Source: Herbaspirillum autotrophicum
GTDB lineage: Bacteria; Pseudomonadota; Gammaproteobacteria; Burkholderiales; Burkholderiaceae_D
NCBI RefSeq assembly: GCF_001189915.1
Contig: NZ_LFLS01000035.1
Span: forward strand, 1 to 64,000
Direction of reading: 5' to 3'
DNA: 64,000 nt
Below the pieces are notes generated by a model, which did no database searches, was not told the origin of the DNA, and saw only the letters and a list, made by a program, of their open reading frames with translations. This document shows, piece by piece, positions 35,658 to 44,916 of this stretch (its first letter is position 1; every line of letters begins with the position of its first letter). The position numbers and the translations under genes are program-made.

Positions 35658-36137
35658 ATGGCCAGTTTGCAAAAGATCAGTCCGTTTTTGTGGTTCAACG
35701 ATAATGCCGAACAGGCAATTCAGCATTACCTGTCCATCTTCAGACACGCAAAAATCATCTCCAGCACGCGTTGTGGCGATGCCGGCCCGGGCCCGAAAGG
35801 CGCGCTGATGACGGCCACGTTTCAACTGGAGAGCGTCGAATTCATGGCGCTCAACGGTGGTCCGCATTTCAGATTTACCGAAGCAATATCCTTGTTGGTG
35901 CGTTGTGAATCGCAGAATGAAGTGGATTACTTATGGGAACAACTGGGTGCCGGCGGCCAACCGGGCCAATGCGGCTGGCTCAAGGACAAATTCGGATTGT
36001 CGTGGCAAATCGTGCCGGTGGTACTGATGGAATTATTGCAAGACCGGGATCCGGAAAAGGCCGCGCGCGTCATGCAGGCCATGCTGCAAATGGGCAAGAT
36101 TGACATCAGCCGATTGCAGCAGGCATACAACGGCTGA
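35658..36137 (+). CDS. PhnB-like VOC-family protein
   Basis: The 159-residue protein belongs to the PhnB/3-demethylubiquinone-methyltransferase-like VOC group (not a real methyltransferase). It has ISPFLWFNDNAEQAIQHYLSIF at the start, VEFMALNGGPHFRFTEAISLLV in the middle and KDKFGLSWQIVPVVLMELLQD at the end. AGGAGA lies 7 bases before ATG 35658. The function of these proteins is largely unknown. It is convergent with the diguanylate cyclase gene, with 12 bases between the stops. Confidence 0.85.
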   Translation: MASLQKISPFLWFNDNAEQAIQHYLSIFRHAKIISSTRCGDAGPGPKGALMTATFQLESVEFMALNGGPHFRFTEAISLLVRCESQNEVDYLWEQLGAGGQPGQCGWLKDKFGLSWQIVPVVLMELLQDRDPEKAARVMQAMLQMGKIDISRLQQAYNG

Positions 36138-36149
36138 CACCCTCCCCGG

Positions 36150-37181
36150 TCAATCCAGAAAGAAACAATCCTTGCCCGCGCGTTTGGCCTGATACAGCGC
36201 CTGGTCGGCGCGTTGCGTGATCGCGGAAACCGACTCCCCCGAGCGCATGACGGTGCCGCCGATGCTGATCGATATCGGACTGCCCGGTATCGAATGGGCA
36301 CGTACCGCTCCCAGCATGCCGGTCAACATCAACGGCACCGATTCCTGACTGACATCCAGCAACAGCACCCCGAATTCTTCACCGCCAAGACGACCGCAGT
36401 AATGCTCTCTGGTCAGCTCGGCGATGGTAGCAGCGACCTCCACGATCACTTTGTCGCCGACGTCATGTCCGGCGGTATCGTTGATGCGCTTGAAGTTATC
36501 GATATCGATCATCAGGAAAAATGCTTCGCGCATGCTCAGGCCCTTGACGATCTGATCCATCCGGCTCATGAAGCGGCGGCGATTGTCGATCCCGGTCAGA
36601 TAGTCGCGATTGGCCAGATTGAACAGTTCCTTTTTCACCAGAAAGTTTTTCCGGCGCAAGGCGCACAGCATGACCGAGATGATCCAGCCAAACAGAATGC
36701 CCGACAGCGTGGTCAGAACCACCAGCACATTTTCTTCTTCGATACCGGACCAGGCAAAATTGCCGCGTCCCAGAATCAGCCAGGTCAATGCGGTAGCGAT
36801 CAGGAAATGCCAGGTCTTGGAAAAAATGCCGGCAATGCTGAGGGTGACGGTCAACGCCACCGGCATGATGAAGAACGCCGGATTGGGCGTCGCATCAATC
36901 AGTATGCGCAACAAGTACGACTGACTGATGATCATGGCCAGGCCGGACAGCCACAACTGGGTAAAAGTGCGGGACCAGATGGCACAGCAGAGACTGACTG
37001 CCGCGCCGAGAGCGCCAATCGACAGCCCCCGCAGGTCATAGGAATAGCGTGCATGCACCAGATAAACAGCGACCGCGCAACAAAAGCATGCTGCCGTTTG
37101 CACCGCGATGGTAAGCGGCTTCATGTCCAGAAAAGACGCATGTTCAAAGCTTGAGAATGCGCTGTCGAACTCCCTGCTCAT
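36150..37181 (-). CDS. Membrane-bound diguanylate cyclase (GGDEF)
   Basis: The 343-residue protein has about six hydrophobic helices (residues about 20-180), then a GGDEF domain that makes cyclic di-GMP from GTP. The active motif is GGEEF (CGRLGGEEFGVLLLD). The substrate/metal segment FFLMIDIDNFKRINDTAGHDVGDKV and the ending YQAKRAGKDC are complete, so it should be active. The product-inhibition site RxxD before the motif is not conserved (TREH). ATG 37181 is chosen because AAAGG lies 7 bases upstream. The ligand of the membrane sensor part is unknown. Confidence 0.92.
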   Translation of the reverse strand: MSREFDSAFSSFEHASFLDMKPLTIAVQTAACFCCAVAVYLVHARYSYDLRGLSIGALGAAVSLCCAIWSRTFTQLWLSGLAMIISQSYLLRILIDATPNPAFFIMPVALTVTLSIAGIFSKTWHFLIATALTWLILGRGNFAWSGIEEENVLVVLTTLSGILFGWIISVMLCALRRKNFLVKKELFNLANRDYLTGIDNRRRFMSRMDQIVKGLSMREAFFLMIDIDNFKRINDTAGHDVGDKVIVEVAATIAELTREHYCGRLGGEEFGVLLLDVSQESVPLMLTGMLGAVRAHSIPGSPISISIGGTVMRSGESVSAITQRADQALYQAKRAGKDCFFLD

Positions 37182-37645
37182 ATTCAGCCTTTCCCCAACA
37201 ACACTGCGAGCAACACTGACGGCACATTCCGTTCTTGTTTCACTGATCCGGCGCCAGCGTGGGAAAAGAATAGCATGCCGCACACAAAAACAGTGGAATC
37301 ACACACCTGCCCGGCGTCATTGCCATGGCTGCAGCCGGAATTCATTATCCAGACGGAAACAATGCGGCGACGGATGCGATACATGCCATGCAGAGATGGC
37401 CGCGGGCATCTTTCAATCCGGGACCGACGGCATTCTCTTCAACAACAATTCCAGACATTTCCGGTATTTTTTGTTGCAATATCGTCAATTACATTCCAAG
37501 TCGAAATAATTGCTTTATGATGGTCAGCGCCATTAAATACAATGAGCACTATGGCCCTGCCCCGATACTGAACACATCGCGGGCGCAAAGGGGGGAGTTC
37601 AAACCAGTCTGGTGTCAGACGTCGCGTATTCGCCGCAACATCCTT
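37182..37645. other. Divergent intergenic region
   Basis: About 460 bases between the cyclase and the OmpA-like lipoprotein. The lipoprotein frame stays open upstream through much of this stretch but does not resemble a protein. An A+T-rich segment (about 37462-37540) with TATGAT at 37516-37521 may hold a promoter for the lipoprotein. I see no RNA gene or repeat. Confidence 0.35.
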
Positions 37646-39124
37646 ATGTTGATACCTTTCAAATCGGCACTGCTGCCGGCCTCAGTCATGCTGGCATGTG
37701 GACTGTTGTCGTCCGGATGCACACTCAATGCGAGCCACCCCCCCCCATCTGCGGCCCAGGCCACCTTGGCGGACGACAATCCGTGTTCAGATAAAAATGG
37801 CACGGCTCCCGGTGCCGCCGACATGGCCCGCAAGAAATGCGCCCTTTCTGCCATCGCCAAAAAATACGCGCTCGATATCAGCCTGACGGATGTCAGGATG
37901 TCCGGCACTCCATCAAACGTATTGCAGACAGTCGGCTTTGCGGTTGCCGTGCGCCCGCAAAATGTGGACGCATCAATTCCCAGGGCCGGCGATGACCTGG
38001 CGCCGACCGAACGCAGCTATCTGACAGAGATTGCCAAAGAATATGCCGCCGGCCAGCAGACCTCCGGCCTGAGCCAGGATATCAGCCTGCCGCTGCGCGC
38101 CGATGCGGTTCAGTCCAAAGGACGACGCTTGTTGATCGTGGCGCATACCGACGATATTGGCGACTCCCGCCTCAATGCCAATTTTTCAGAACGCCGCGCC
38201 CATGCGGTGGCCAGAATTTTTCGCGACGCCGGCATGGCCGACAGCAAAATTTATTTTCAGGGTGCAGGAGAAGTATTGCCCGTGGCCGATAACCGCTTGC
38301 CCGAAGGCCGCATGAAAAACCGCCGCATCGAAATCATGGATTTGTCCGATGGCGCAGTACTGCGCCAGTATCTGGCGGCACGCAATGCCCGCCTTGATTT
38401 CTATCGCATCAACGGCAGCAGCCCCGCGGCGGTAACCGGCAAGAGCAATGAAAATGCTGCCGCCAACCTGAAAAGCGGCGGTAAAAAATCAATCGTCGCC
38501 AACATCCGCAAGACGCCGCAAGTATTTTTTGATTTTGGCGGCACCGCCCTGAGTGCGGCTGCCGGCGGCCCGAATATCGGTCAGCTCTATATTGCCGGCA
38601 GCCAGCCGGAAACGGCCGCCAAAGCAGCCGCGCCGTTGCCGGCGGTCGTCCCGGCAACCACGCTGGTCAGCGATTCGCCACTGGCGCACAGCTGCCGCGC
38701 CGACCGGCCACGGCTGTCGAATGGCATCAAAGCGCTGCGCGACGGCAAGGAAATCGCTACTGCCGAATTCATGCCGGGGCTGTTCAGCACGGTGTGGTCG
38801 GCCAAAGTGCATGAGCATGTGATTTCACTGGCGCGGGTGGCGGTGTCACGTGACGACGGCGCGCCGGTCGGCAAACCGCAATTGCAGTTGTACAAGAATT
38901 ATGGAACCGGGAAAAAGCGGGCAGACTTTGTCGCCGCCCCCGATGTGAATGTCTATAAAGGCGACAAAGCTTTGCTGTACCGGGTATTTGTCAACGGCCC
39001 GCTGCGTTGCATGGATATCGTCATCCCCAATGACAACCCGGCTACCACCGGCGCGTCAACGCTCTATTACGACAACGGCGCGCGGCCGATGATGGTCAAC
39101 TTCAATCCGTTGCTGATCGAATAG
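37646..39124 (+). CDS. OmpA-family outer-membrane lipoprotein
   Basis: The 492-residue protein begins MLIPFKSALLPASVMLACGLLSSGCTLNAS, a lipoprotein signal with lipobox LSSGC, so it is probably anchored to a membrane. Residues about 110-235 are an OmpA C-like peptidoglycan-binding domain (LLIVAHTDDIGDSRLNANFSERRAHAVARIF, then GRMKNRRIEIMD). Spacing from the membrane is short. The remaining 250 residues match no family I know; they include an Ala/Pro linker (about 325-345) and a Cys-containing C-terminal domain (HSCRADRPRLSNG...RCMDIVIPND). The start is chosen by the lipobox, as no strong ribosome site is seen. Confidence 0.78.
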   Translation: MLIPFKSALLPASVMLACGLLSSGCTLNASHPPPSAAQATLADDNPCSDKNGTAPGAADMARKKCALSAIAKKYALDISLTDVRMSGTPSNVLQTVGFAVAVRPQNVDASIPRAGDDLAPTERSYLTEIAKEYAAGQQTSGLSQDISLPLRADAVQSKGRRLLIVAHTDDIGDSRLNANFSERRAHAVARIFRDAGMADSKIYFQGAGEVLPVADNRLPEGRMKNRRIEIMDLSDGAVLRQYLAARNARLDFYRINGSSPAAVTGKSNENAAANLKSGGKKSIVANIRKTPQVFFDFGGTALSAAAGGPNIGQLYIAGSQPETAAKAAAPLPAVVPATTLVSDSPLAHSCRADRPRLSNGIKALRDGKEIATAEFMPGLFSTVWSAKVHEHVISLARVAVSRDDGAPVGKPQLQLYKNYGTGKKRADFVAAPDVNVYKGDKALLYRVFVNGPLRCMDIVIPNDNPATTGASTLYYDNGARPMMVNFNPLLIE

Positions 39125-39210
39125 ATTCCCGATCAGCTACCTGCACTGCGGGGAAAGGCGGATAATGCGCAGCATTGACCGCCGGTCACCACTTCCTCCG
39201 TTTCGCCACC

Positions 39211-39630
39211 ATGCCAGCCCCTGATCAAGAAGCAAGCACAGAACAACCGACCCGGCCATGGATCGTGCTCAACACGACCTATGACGTTGAAGCATGGATC
39301 GACAGCTACAACCGCGATCTGCAACAAGCCGTCACGAAAAACAATGCGGCTGGCCAGGGCATTTGTTTCGGTCTCGAACTCGGAGGTGAAGTGTATCTGC
39401 ATACCACTTCCGAAGGCGAAGTCTTGCTTGATGTGACCGAAGATGCCAGTTGGGTAACGCCACTGATCGCAGCGGCGACGACCTTGCCGGCACCGACCGG
39501 GTCAGTCTGGGTATTGCCGCCGGATACGCTGACGCAACTGATACTGGGCCTGAGCACACTGATTGCCTCCACCAGAATTGTTGTCAGCCATGAGTTCCGG
39601 CTCAAGACGCCGAAGTTTTCCCGTTATTGA
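39211..39630 (+). CDS. Hypothetical protein
   Basis: A 139-residue protein of unknown function starting MPAPDQEASTEQPTRPW. It is acidic, without signal peptide or membrane helix, and has a beta-rich middle (GICFGLELGGEVYLHTTSEGEVLLDVTEDASWV). An earlier in-frame start at 39175 exists; neither has a clear ribosome site. Codon use is like that of its neighbours and the frame is the only long one on this strand, which supports a real gene. It is convergent with the small lipoprotein at 39659. Confidence 0.5.
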   Translation: MPAPDQEASTEQPTRPWIVLNTTYDVEAWIDSYNRDLQQAVTKNNAAGQGICFGLELGGEVYLHTTSEGEVLLDVTEDASWVTPLIAAATTLPAPTGSVWVLPPDTLTQLILGLSTLIASTRIVVSHEFRLKTPKFSRY

Positions 39631-39658
39631 ACCACCGCCGCCGGCGGTCCATCCCGCA

Positions 39659-39793
39659 TCACGGTTTGGGCTTGGTATTGACGATACGCCGGTCGCGCGC
39701 ATCCTGTTCCGATTTCTTTTCGAACTCTGTTCTTTCGCACGCCAGCAGCATGCCGGCAAAACAAAGCATCAGTAACGCTGTCAGTAATCGCAT
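39659..39793 (-). CDS. Small lipoprotein, 44 residues
   Basis: The translation is MRLLTALLMLCFAGMLLAC then a charged tail, ERTEFEKKSEQDARDRRIVN and TKPKP. The hydrophobic stretch with lipobox MLLAC is a good lipoprotein signal, leaving a mature peptide of about 26 residues. AGGGG lies 6 bases before ATG 39793. It lies downstream of dctD on the same strand. The function is unknown; it resembles the many short lipoproteins of Burkholderiales with a charged tail. Confidence 0.65.
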   Translation of the reverse strand: MRLLTALLMLCFAGMLLACERTEFEKKSEQDARDRRIVNTKPKP

Positions 39794-39885
39794 CTTCCAC
39801 CCCTGTTGTGTCGCGAATGTGCTTCGCTTGTTCATTTCCCTGTAGCAAGTCTAGTGGAAGACGGATAAATGTCAACGCCGCAATC

Positions 39886-41244
39886 TCAACCTGACGTCGC
39901 TCCGGCGGCGCCATTGAGCGCGTGTTTGCGAATCTTGTCGTACAGCGTTTTTCTGGGAATGCCTAGCTGATCGGCGGCAGTGGCGACATTGCCATCAGCC
40001 GCCGTCAATGCCTCGGCAATCAGGCGCGCCTCCAGCAAATCAAGTTGTTGCGGCAGCGAACGCTGCTGAACATCCGCCGCGACCGGTGGCGTACCGGCCT
40101 GGTTATCCGCCACGCCAAGCACCCAGCGCTCGGCAAAATTGCGCAGTTCGCGGACATTGCCAGGCCAATCGCGTTGCTGCCATTGCGCCATTTGCACCGC
40201 CGTCCAAGGCGCCGGCTGGCGTTGATAGCGTTGCGCTGCCGCATGGATAAAACTGGCCAACAACAACGGAATGTCATCGCGCCGCTCTGCCAGACGCGGC
40301 AAGTCGAGGCTGACCACCCCGATGCGGTAATACAAATCTTCACGAAAATGGCCTTGTCCGCTCAGTTGCAGCAAATCAGCCTTGCTGGCGGCAATCACCC
40401 GGCAATCGATTTCTATCGAATCGTTGCCACCCAGCCGTTCCAGCCGGCGCTCTTGCAACACGCGCAACAGCTTGACCTGCAACGCCAGCGGCATGCTTTC
40501 GATTTCGTCCAGAAACAGCGTGCCGCCGCTGGCATACTCAAGCTTGCCGATGCGACGTTTTTGCGCGCCGGTAAAGGCGCCCGGCTCATGCCCGAAAATT
40601 TCACTCTCGAACACGCTTTCCGGCAAGGCGCCACAATTGATCGCCACAAACGGTCCCCGGCGCCGGCTGGCCGCATGCAACTGGCGCGCCACTACTTCCT
40701 TGCCGGTGCCGGTCTGGCCGTTGATCAGGATATCCACGGCGGTCGGCCCGAGACTGCCGATCAACGTGCGTATCTGCATCATCGCCGCCGATTGCCCGAT
40801 CAGCGGCGGCAAATCGGGGTCGCTGATCCAGGCCGCCCGCAAGCGACGGTTTTCCAACACCAGCCGGCGCTTTTCCTGCGCCCGCCGCGCCGTTTCCAGC
40901 AAGCGTTCGGCGGCAAACGGTTTTTCGATGAAGTCATAGGCTCCGGCCCGCATGGCATCCACCGCCATGCCGACATCGCCATGACCGGTGACCACGATGA
41001 CCGGCAAATCGGCATCCAGTGCCATCGCGTGCACCAATACGTCCAGGCCTGAACGTCCCGGCAACCGCACATCGGTGACGACGATGCCATCGAAATCGAT
41101 CGTCAGCAACGGCAATGCCTGTTCCGCACTGTCACATGCCGTCACGCTGAAGCCGCCGAGTTCCAGCGTCTGGGTAGTGGCCTTGCGCAATACCTGTTCA
41201 TCTTCGATCAGCACTGCGCGCGCCACCTGGCTCATGTTGTCCAT
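39886..41244 (-). CDS. dctD: Sigma-54-dependent response regulator DctD
   Basis: The 452-residue regulator has an N-terminal receiver with phosphoacceptor Asp58 (GIVVTDVRLPG) and conserved Lys in FIEKPF. A central AAA+ domain follows, with Walker A NGQTGTGKE, sigma-54 contact loop GAFTGA and Walker B TLFLDEIES. The C-terminal Fis-type HTH is DGNVATAADQLGIPRKTLYDKIRKH. It activates transcription with RNA polymerase-sigma-54 after phosphorylation by DctB. It starts 6 bases after dctB, with its AGGAG inside the dctB end. The third gene of the kgtP-dctB-dctD operon, it is therefore expected to control kgtP rather than a dctA gene, which is not in the window. Confidence 0.92.
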   Translation of the reverse strand: MDNMSQVARAVLIEDEQVLRKATTQTLELGGFSVTACDSAEQALPLLTIDFDGIVVTDVRLPGRSGLDVLVHAMALDADLPVIVVTGHGDVGMAVDAMRAGAYDFIEKPFAAERLLETARRAQEKRRLVLENRRLRAAWISDPDLPPLIGQSAAMMQIRTLIGSLGPTAVDILINGQTGTGKEVVARQLHAASRRRGPFVAINCGALPESVFESEIFGHEPGAFTGAQKRRIGKLEYASGGTLFLDEIESMPLALQVKLLRVLQERRLERLGGNDSIEIDCRVIAASKADLLQLSGQGHFREDLYYRIGVVSLDLPRLAERRDDIPLLLASFIHAAAQRYQRQPAPWTAVQMAQWQQRDWPGNVRELRNFAERWVLGVADNQAGTPPVAADVQQRSLPQQLDLLEARLIAEALTAADGNVATAADQLGIPRKTLYDKIRKHALNGAAGATSG

Positions 41245-41250
41245 CGTTTG

Positions 41251-43083
41251 CTACTCCTGAGTGACCGGCAGACGCACCACGAATTCGGCACCGCCACCGG
41301 CATGATTGCGGGCACTCAACTGACCGTCCATGGCCTGCACGATTGAAGAAGAAATCGCCAGTCCCAGCCCCAACCCCTTGCTGGAGGACTTGGTGGTAAA
41401 AAAGGGTTCGAACAAATGTTCGGCGGCACGCGCATCAATCCCCGGACCGGAATCATGAATGGTAATCACCGCCATGCCGGCTGCGCGCGTCAGGCGCACC
41501 GACACCTCCTTGCGGTCGGCAGTGTCCACTGCTTCCAGCGCGTTACGCAACAGGTTGAGCAATACCTGCTCGGTACGCACCGCGTCGCCGACTATCTGTA
41601 CCTGATCGGCAATCTCGATCAGCAACTGCACCTGGCGCTGTTCGAATTCATTGCGCAACAACAAGGTCGCGGCCTCAATCGATTTTTGCAAATCCACCGG
41701 CGCGATTGTTTCGCCATTCTTGCGCGCAAAACCGCGCAATTGCGCAATGATCTTTCCCATGTGCGCACTGGCTTCGCTGATATGTTGCAGATTTTCTTCC
41801 ACCTGCCCGGGCTGACCACGCGCCAGAAATTTGACGGCATTGTCGGCAAAGGCACGGATCGCCGCCAGCGGCTGACTCAATTCATGCGTGACGCCACCGG
41901 CCATCTGTCCCAACATGGTCAGCTTGCCGGCCTGTACCAGTTCGTTCTGGGTGGTCCGCAACAGACTTTCCGTCTGCTTCAGACGCCCATATTTGGTTTC
42001 GATGTCGCGATTGGCCTGCATCAGCTCTTCGGTCCGCACGGTAATCATCGCATCCAGCTCTTCCGCCGCGCGCCGCAATGCATCACGCGATTCGATCTGT
42101 TCCTGCAAGCGGCGCCGGCGCTGATACAAGGCCCAGATGGAAATCACCGCAACCGCGATCAGCAGCCCGACCCACATGGACCACAACAAGGCCACGCGAT
42201 GTATCCGTTGTTGCGAAGGGAACAGCATCAGCCGCCAGCCCTGACGTTCGATATTGCGTTCGATATGTTCACCGAAGCCGCTGCGCATCGCCGGCGGCAT
42301 GGTGCTGACCGGCGTAATGATCCGGTCGGCATATTGATGGGTGCCTGCCAGTTCTTGCTGCATGCCCGGATCAAGCGGTTGCAGGCTGTGATATTTCCAG
42401 GCTGAGCGATTGCTCAGGAAAACGACGCCGCTGTGATCCACCAGCGTGATCGGATCATCGCTGCTGCGCCAGGTATGCTCGAATTCGGACAAGTCGACCT
42501 TGACCGCCATGACGCCAATCGGCGCTCCTTTGCCCGGTTCGGATGGCAGCCGGTAAATCGGTTGTGCGATGAAATAGCCGGGTTCGCTGGAGGCATTGCC
42601 GATGCCGTAAAAGCGCCCGGCACCGCCACGCATCGCTTCGCGGAAATAAGGACGGAAACCGAAGTCGCGGCCGATAAAGCTGATGGCTTGATCCCAATTG
42701 CTGGATGCCAGCGTTTTGCCGTTGCGGTCCATCATGTAAATCGAGACTACTTTGGATTGCCGTTGAATCGTCTTCAGTGCGGCATTGAGTCGCTGGATGA
42801 CAGCCTGGTCATCGGGATGTTCCAGCGCCTGTCGCACATCGGCCTGAAAGCCGAGTGCAAACGGCAGCGTTTCAAATTTTTCGAGTATGGATGCCAGATC
42901 CAGCGCAATGATTTGCAATTGCCGTTCACCGGCTGCACGGATGTCGCTGGCGGCTTTCACGGCGGCCAGCCGATAAGTCGCACAAAACACCAGCAGCGCG
43001 CCGGTAACGATGGCAACAAGCAAGATAATGGGTTTGCTGGGTCTCATACCATACGGGTCGACGCGGACAGTCTGATCAGGCAC
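41251..43083 (-). CDS. dctB: Sensor histidine kinase DctB
   Basis: The 610-residue (GTG 43083) or 598-residue (ATG 43047) membrane kinase has two helices (about 18-36 and 305-325) framing a periplasmic double-PAS/Cache sensor that in DctB binds C4-dicarboxylates. A coiled coil and HisKA domain (phosphoacceptor His in GQMAGGVTHELSQPLAAIRAF) come next. The HATPase_c domain has LLRNALEAVD, DSGPGIDARAAEHLFEPFFTTK and GLGLGLAISSSIV. Sensor motifs (RPYFREAMRGGAGRFYGIGNASSEPGYF) are typical. It lies between kgtP and dctD, so the physiological ligand may be 2-oxoglutarate rather than succinate (inference). Confidence 0.92.
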   Translation of the reverse strand: MPDQTVRVDPYGMRPSKPIILLVAIVTGALLVFCATYRLAAVKAASDIRAAGERQLQIIALDLASILEKFETLPFALGFQADVRQALEHPDDQAVIQRLNAALKTIQRQSKVVSIYMMDRNGKTLASSNWDQAISFIGRDFGFRPYFREAMRGGAGRFYGIGNASSEPGYFIAQPIYRLPSEPGKGAPIGVMAVKVDLSEFEHTWRSSDDPITLVDHSGVVFLSNRSAWKYHSLQPLDPGMQQELAGTHQYADRIITPVSTMPPAMRSGFGEHIERNIERQGWRLMLFPSQQRIHRVALLWSMWVGLLIAVAVISIWALYQRRRRLQEQIESRDALRRAAEELDAMITVRTEELMQANRDIETKYGRLKQTESLLRTTQNELVQAGKLTMLGQMAGGVTHELSQPLAAIRAFADNAVKFLARGQPGQVEENLQHISEASAHMGKIIAQLRGFARKNGETIAPVDLQKSIEAATLLLRNEFEQRQVQLLIEIADQVQIVGDAVRTEQVLLNLLRNALEAVDTADRKEVSVRLTRAAGMAVITIHDSGPGIDARAAEHLFEPFFTTKSSSKGLGLGLAISSSIVQAMDGQLSARNHAGGGAEFVVRLPVTQE

Positions 43084-43125
43084 CTATCATACCTGCCATC
43101 GGCAAACCGTCTGCAATCGCGCCGC

Positions 43126-44433
43126 TCAGGATGCAGAACCGGCCGGCACGCCGTCGCGCAGGTAGCCCTCTTTGGTCGGATCCGGCATGCGCAACGAAAC
43201 CAGCAACGCCACCGCGCACATGGCGGACACGTACCAGTAAAAACTGGATTCCAGTCCGTTCGATTTGAACGTCAGCGCAACAAATCCGGCCGAGCCGCCA
43301 AAAATGGCATTGCCGACGGCATACGACAGACCGACGCCGAGCGCACGCACATGCGAGGGGAACATTTCAGCCTTGATCAGGCCGCTGATCGAGGTGTAAA
43401 AACTGATGATCGCCAGCGCCGCAATCACCAATGCAAACGCCGCATACGGATTGCTGACACTACCCAGCAGATGCAACAGCGGCACCGTGCACACGACACC
43501 CAGCGAACCGAACCACAGCATCATCGAACGCCGGCCGATCTTGTCGGACAAGGCGCCGAAAGCCGGTTGCATCAGCATGTAGAGAAACAGCGCTGCGGTC
43601 ATGACAATATTGGCGGTCTTGGCATGCATGCCGGCCGTATTGATCAGATAGGTCTGCATATATACCGTGAAGGTGTAGAACATCAGCGAGCCACCGGCCG
43701 TGAATCCCACTACGGTCAAGAATGCGCGCTTTTGCTTGAGCAAACCGGCCAGGGTGCCGGCGTCCTTGCTCTTGCGCGATTCTCCGCTTGCGGTTTCGGT
43801 CAGGTTCTTGCGCAAGAACAGCACCACCACGGCACCGATTGCGCCCAGGAAAAACGGAATGCGCCAGCCCCACGCGCGCAATTCATCGGCGCTCAGGAAG
43901 AATTCGAGCACCACCACCGCCAACACCGCGAGCAACTGACCGCCGATCAGCGTGACGTACTGAAACGAAGCAAAGAATCCGCGTCGTCCTTCAGGCGCCA
44001 CTTCACTCATGTAAGTAGCGCTGGTGCCGTATTCGCCGCCTACCGACAGGCCCTGCAACAGGCGCGCCACCAACAGCAGGAATGGAGCAGCGGCGCCGAT
44101 GCTGGCGTAGGTTGGCAAACAGGCGATCATCAAAGAACCGCCGCACATCATCAACACCGAAATCATCATCGAGGTCCGCCGGCCATGGCGGTCGGCAATA
44201 CTGCCGAACAACCAGCCGCCGATGGGCCGCATCAGAAAGCCGACCGCAAACACGCCGGCAGTCTTCAGAAATTGCGTGGTCGAATCGCCTTCCGGGAAAA
44301 ATGCCGGTGCAAAATAAATGGCACAGAAGGTATAGATATACAGGTCAAACCATTCGATCAGGTTGCCGGATGACGCGCCGACGATGGCGAAGATGCGGCG
44401 GCGATTGTCGCTCGCTGGGGATATGGCGGACAT
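43126..44433 (-). CDS. kgtP: 2-oxoglutarate:H+ symporter KgtP (MHS family, MFS)
   Basis: The 435-residue inner-membrane transporter has about 12 helices. It follows E. coli KgtP nearly along its whole length: [88 protein letters not shown] and [30 protein letters not shown]. It imports 2-oxoglutarate with protons. First gene of an operon with dctB and dctD. A sigma-54-type promoter and a dyad like the DctD site lie upstream, so induction by an external dicarboxylate through DctBD is likely. Confidence 0.94.
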   Translation of the reverse strand: MSAISPASDNRRRIFAIVGASSGNLIEWFDLYIYTFCAIYFAPAFFPEGDSTTQFLKTAGVFAVGFLMRPIGGWLFGSIADRHGRRTSMMISVLMMCGGSLMIACLPTYASIGAAAPFLLLVARLLQGLSVGGEYGTSATYMSEVAPEGRRGFFASFQYVTLIGGQLLAVLAVVVLEFFLSADELRAWGWRIPFFLGAIGAVVVLFLRKNLTETASGESRKSKDAGTLAGLLKQKRAFLTVVGFTAGGSLMFYTFTVYMQTYLINTAGMHAKTANIVMTAALFLYMLMQPAFGALSDKIGRRSMMLWFGSLGVVCTVPLLHLLGSVSNPYAAFALVIAALAIISFYTSISGLIKAEMFPSHVRALGVGLSYAVGNAIFGGSAGFVALTFKSNGLESSFYWYVSAMCAVALLVSLRMPDPTKEGYLRDGVPAGSAS

Positions 44434-44551
44434 GGTGGGTCTCCTTTATGTTGAAACACGCTGCTTGAGATAATGGGCCTGGAACGAATCAATCACTGCT
44501 GGCTGGCCGTGGCTGGCAGCGGCATTGGTATTCGCCTGTGATCGGGGGTAA

Positions 44552-44568
44552 TGCAAGTCGGAAGCCGG
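44552..44568 (-). promoter_or_regulatory. Candidate sigma-54 promoter of kgtP-dctBD
   Basis: Read on the minus strand it is CCGGCTTCCGACTTGCA: GG and GC are exactly 10 bases apart, and GGC plus TTGCA match TGGCAC-N5-TTGCA at 8 of 11 positions by my count. It lies about 120 bases before the kgtP start. Confidence 0.55.
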
Positions 44569-44813
44569 TAACCTGGCGGTCTGCCGGGGAGGTCGCGGGT
44601 TGCAGGAAAAATGAAGGGTGATCGCATGTCTGGTCTCCTGATTGTCTGTTTTTGGACAAGCTATGCAGACTTCGTGCCAACTGAAATGCGCACCACCGTG
44701 TTTCCCAAGCGACTGATTCAAAAGGATATTAATTTCGCGCAATGGCGAGCACCATCGCTAATTTGCGAAATATCGGAATATTCGGCAGATCGATTCCGGA
44801 TATCCAGCCAGCG

Positions 44814-44832
44814 CGTGCGGATTTACCGCAAC
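44814..44832. promoter_or_regulatory. Candidate DctD upstream activator site
   Basis: TGCGG (44816-44820), ATTTA, CCGCA (44826-44830) is a dyad close in form to known DctD sites (TGTGCGGAAATCCGCACA). A second, imperfect dyad, TTGCGAAATATCGGAA, lies at about 44763-44778. Both are some 200-270 bases upstream of the candidate sigma-54 promoter, a usual enhancer distance. Confidence 0.5.
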
Positions 44833-44867
44833 TGATAAATCCCGCTCAATGGCAGCGGCACTGCGGA

Positions 44868-44896
44868 CAAAAAAAAGCCCGGACACTAGTCCGGGC
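44868..44896 (-). terminator. Terminator of the chemoreceptor gene
   Basis: GCCCGGAC (44877-44884), loop ACTA, GTCCGGGC (44889-44896). Read on the minus strand this is followed by eight T (A-run 44869-44876). It lies 20 bases after the chemoreceptor stop. Confidence 0.9.
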
Positions 44897-44916
44897 CGGG
44901 CAACATGCTGCGCAGT

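Noticed and set aside
37325..37645. Long N-terminal extension of the OmpA-like protein
   Set aside because: The lipoprotein signal starts at 37646; the upstream part is unlike protein and would bury the signal.
42433..44373. 646-residue open frame on the plus strand
   Set aside because: It runs antisense through dctB and kgtP, both firmly identified; composition (Gln/His/Arg-rich) is that of a shadow frame.
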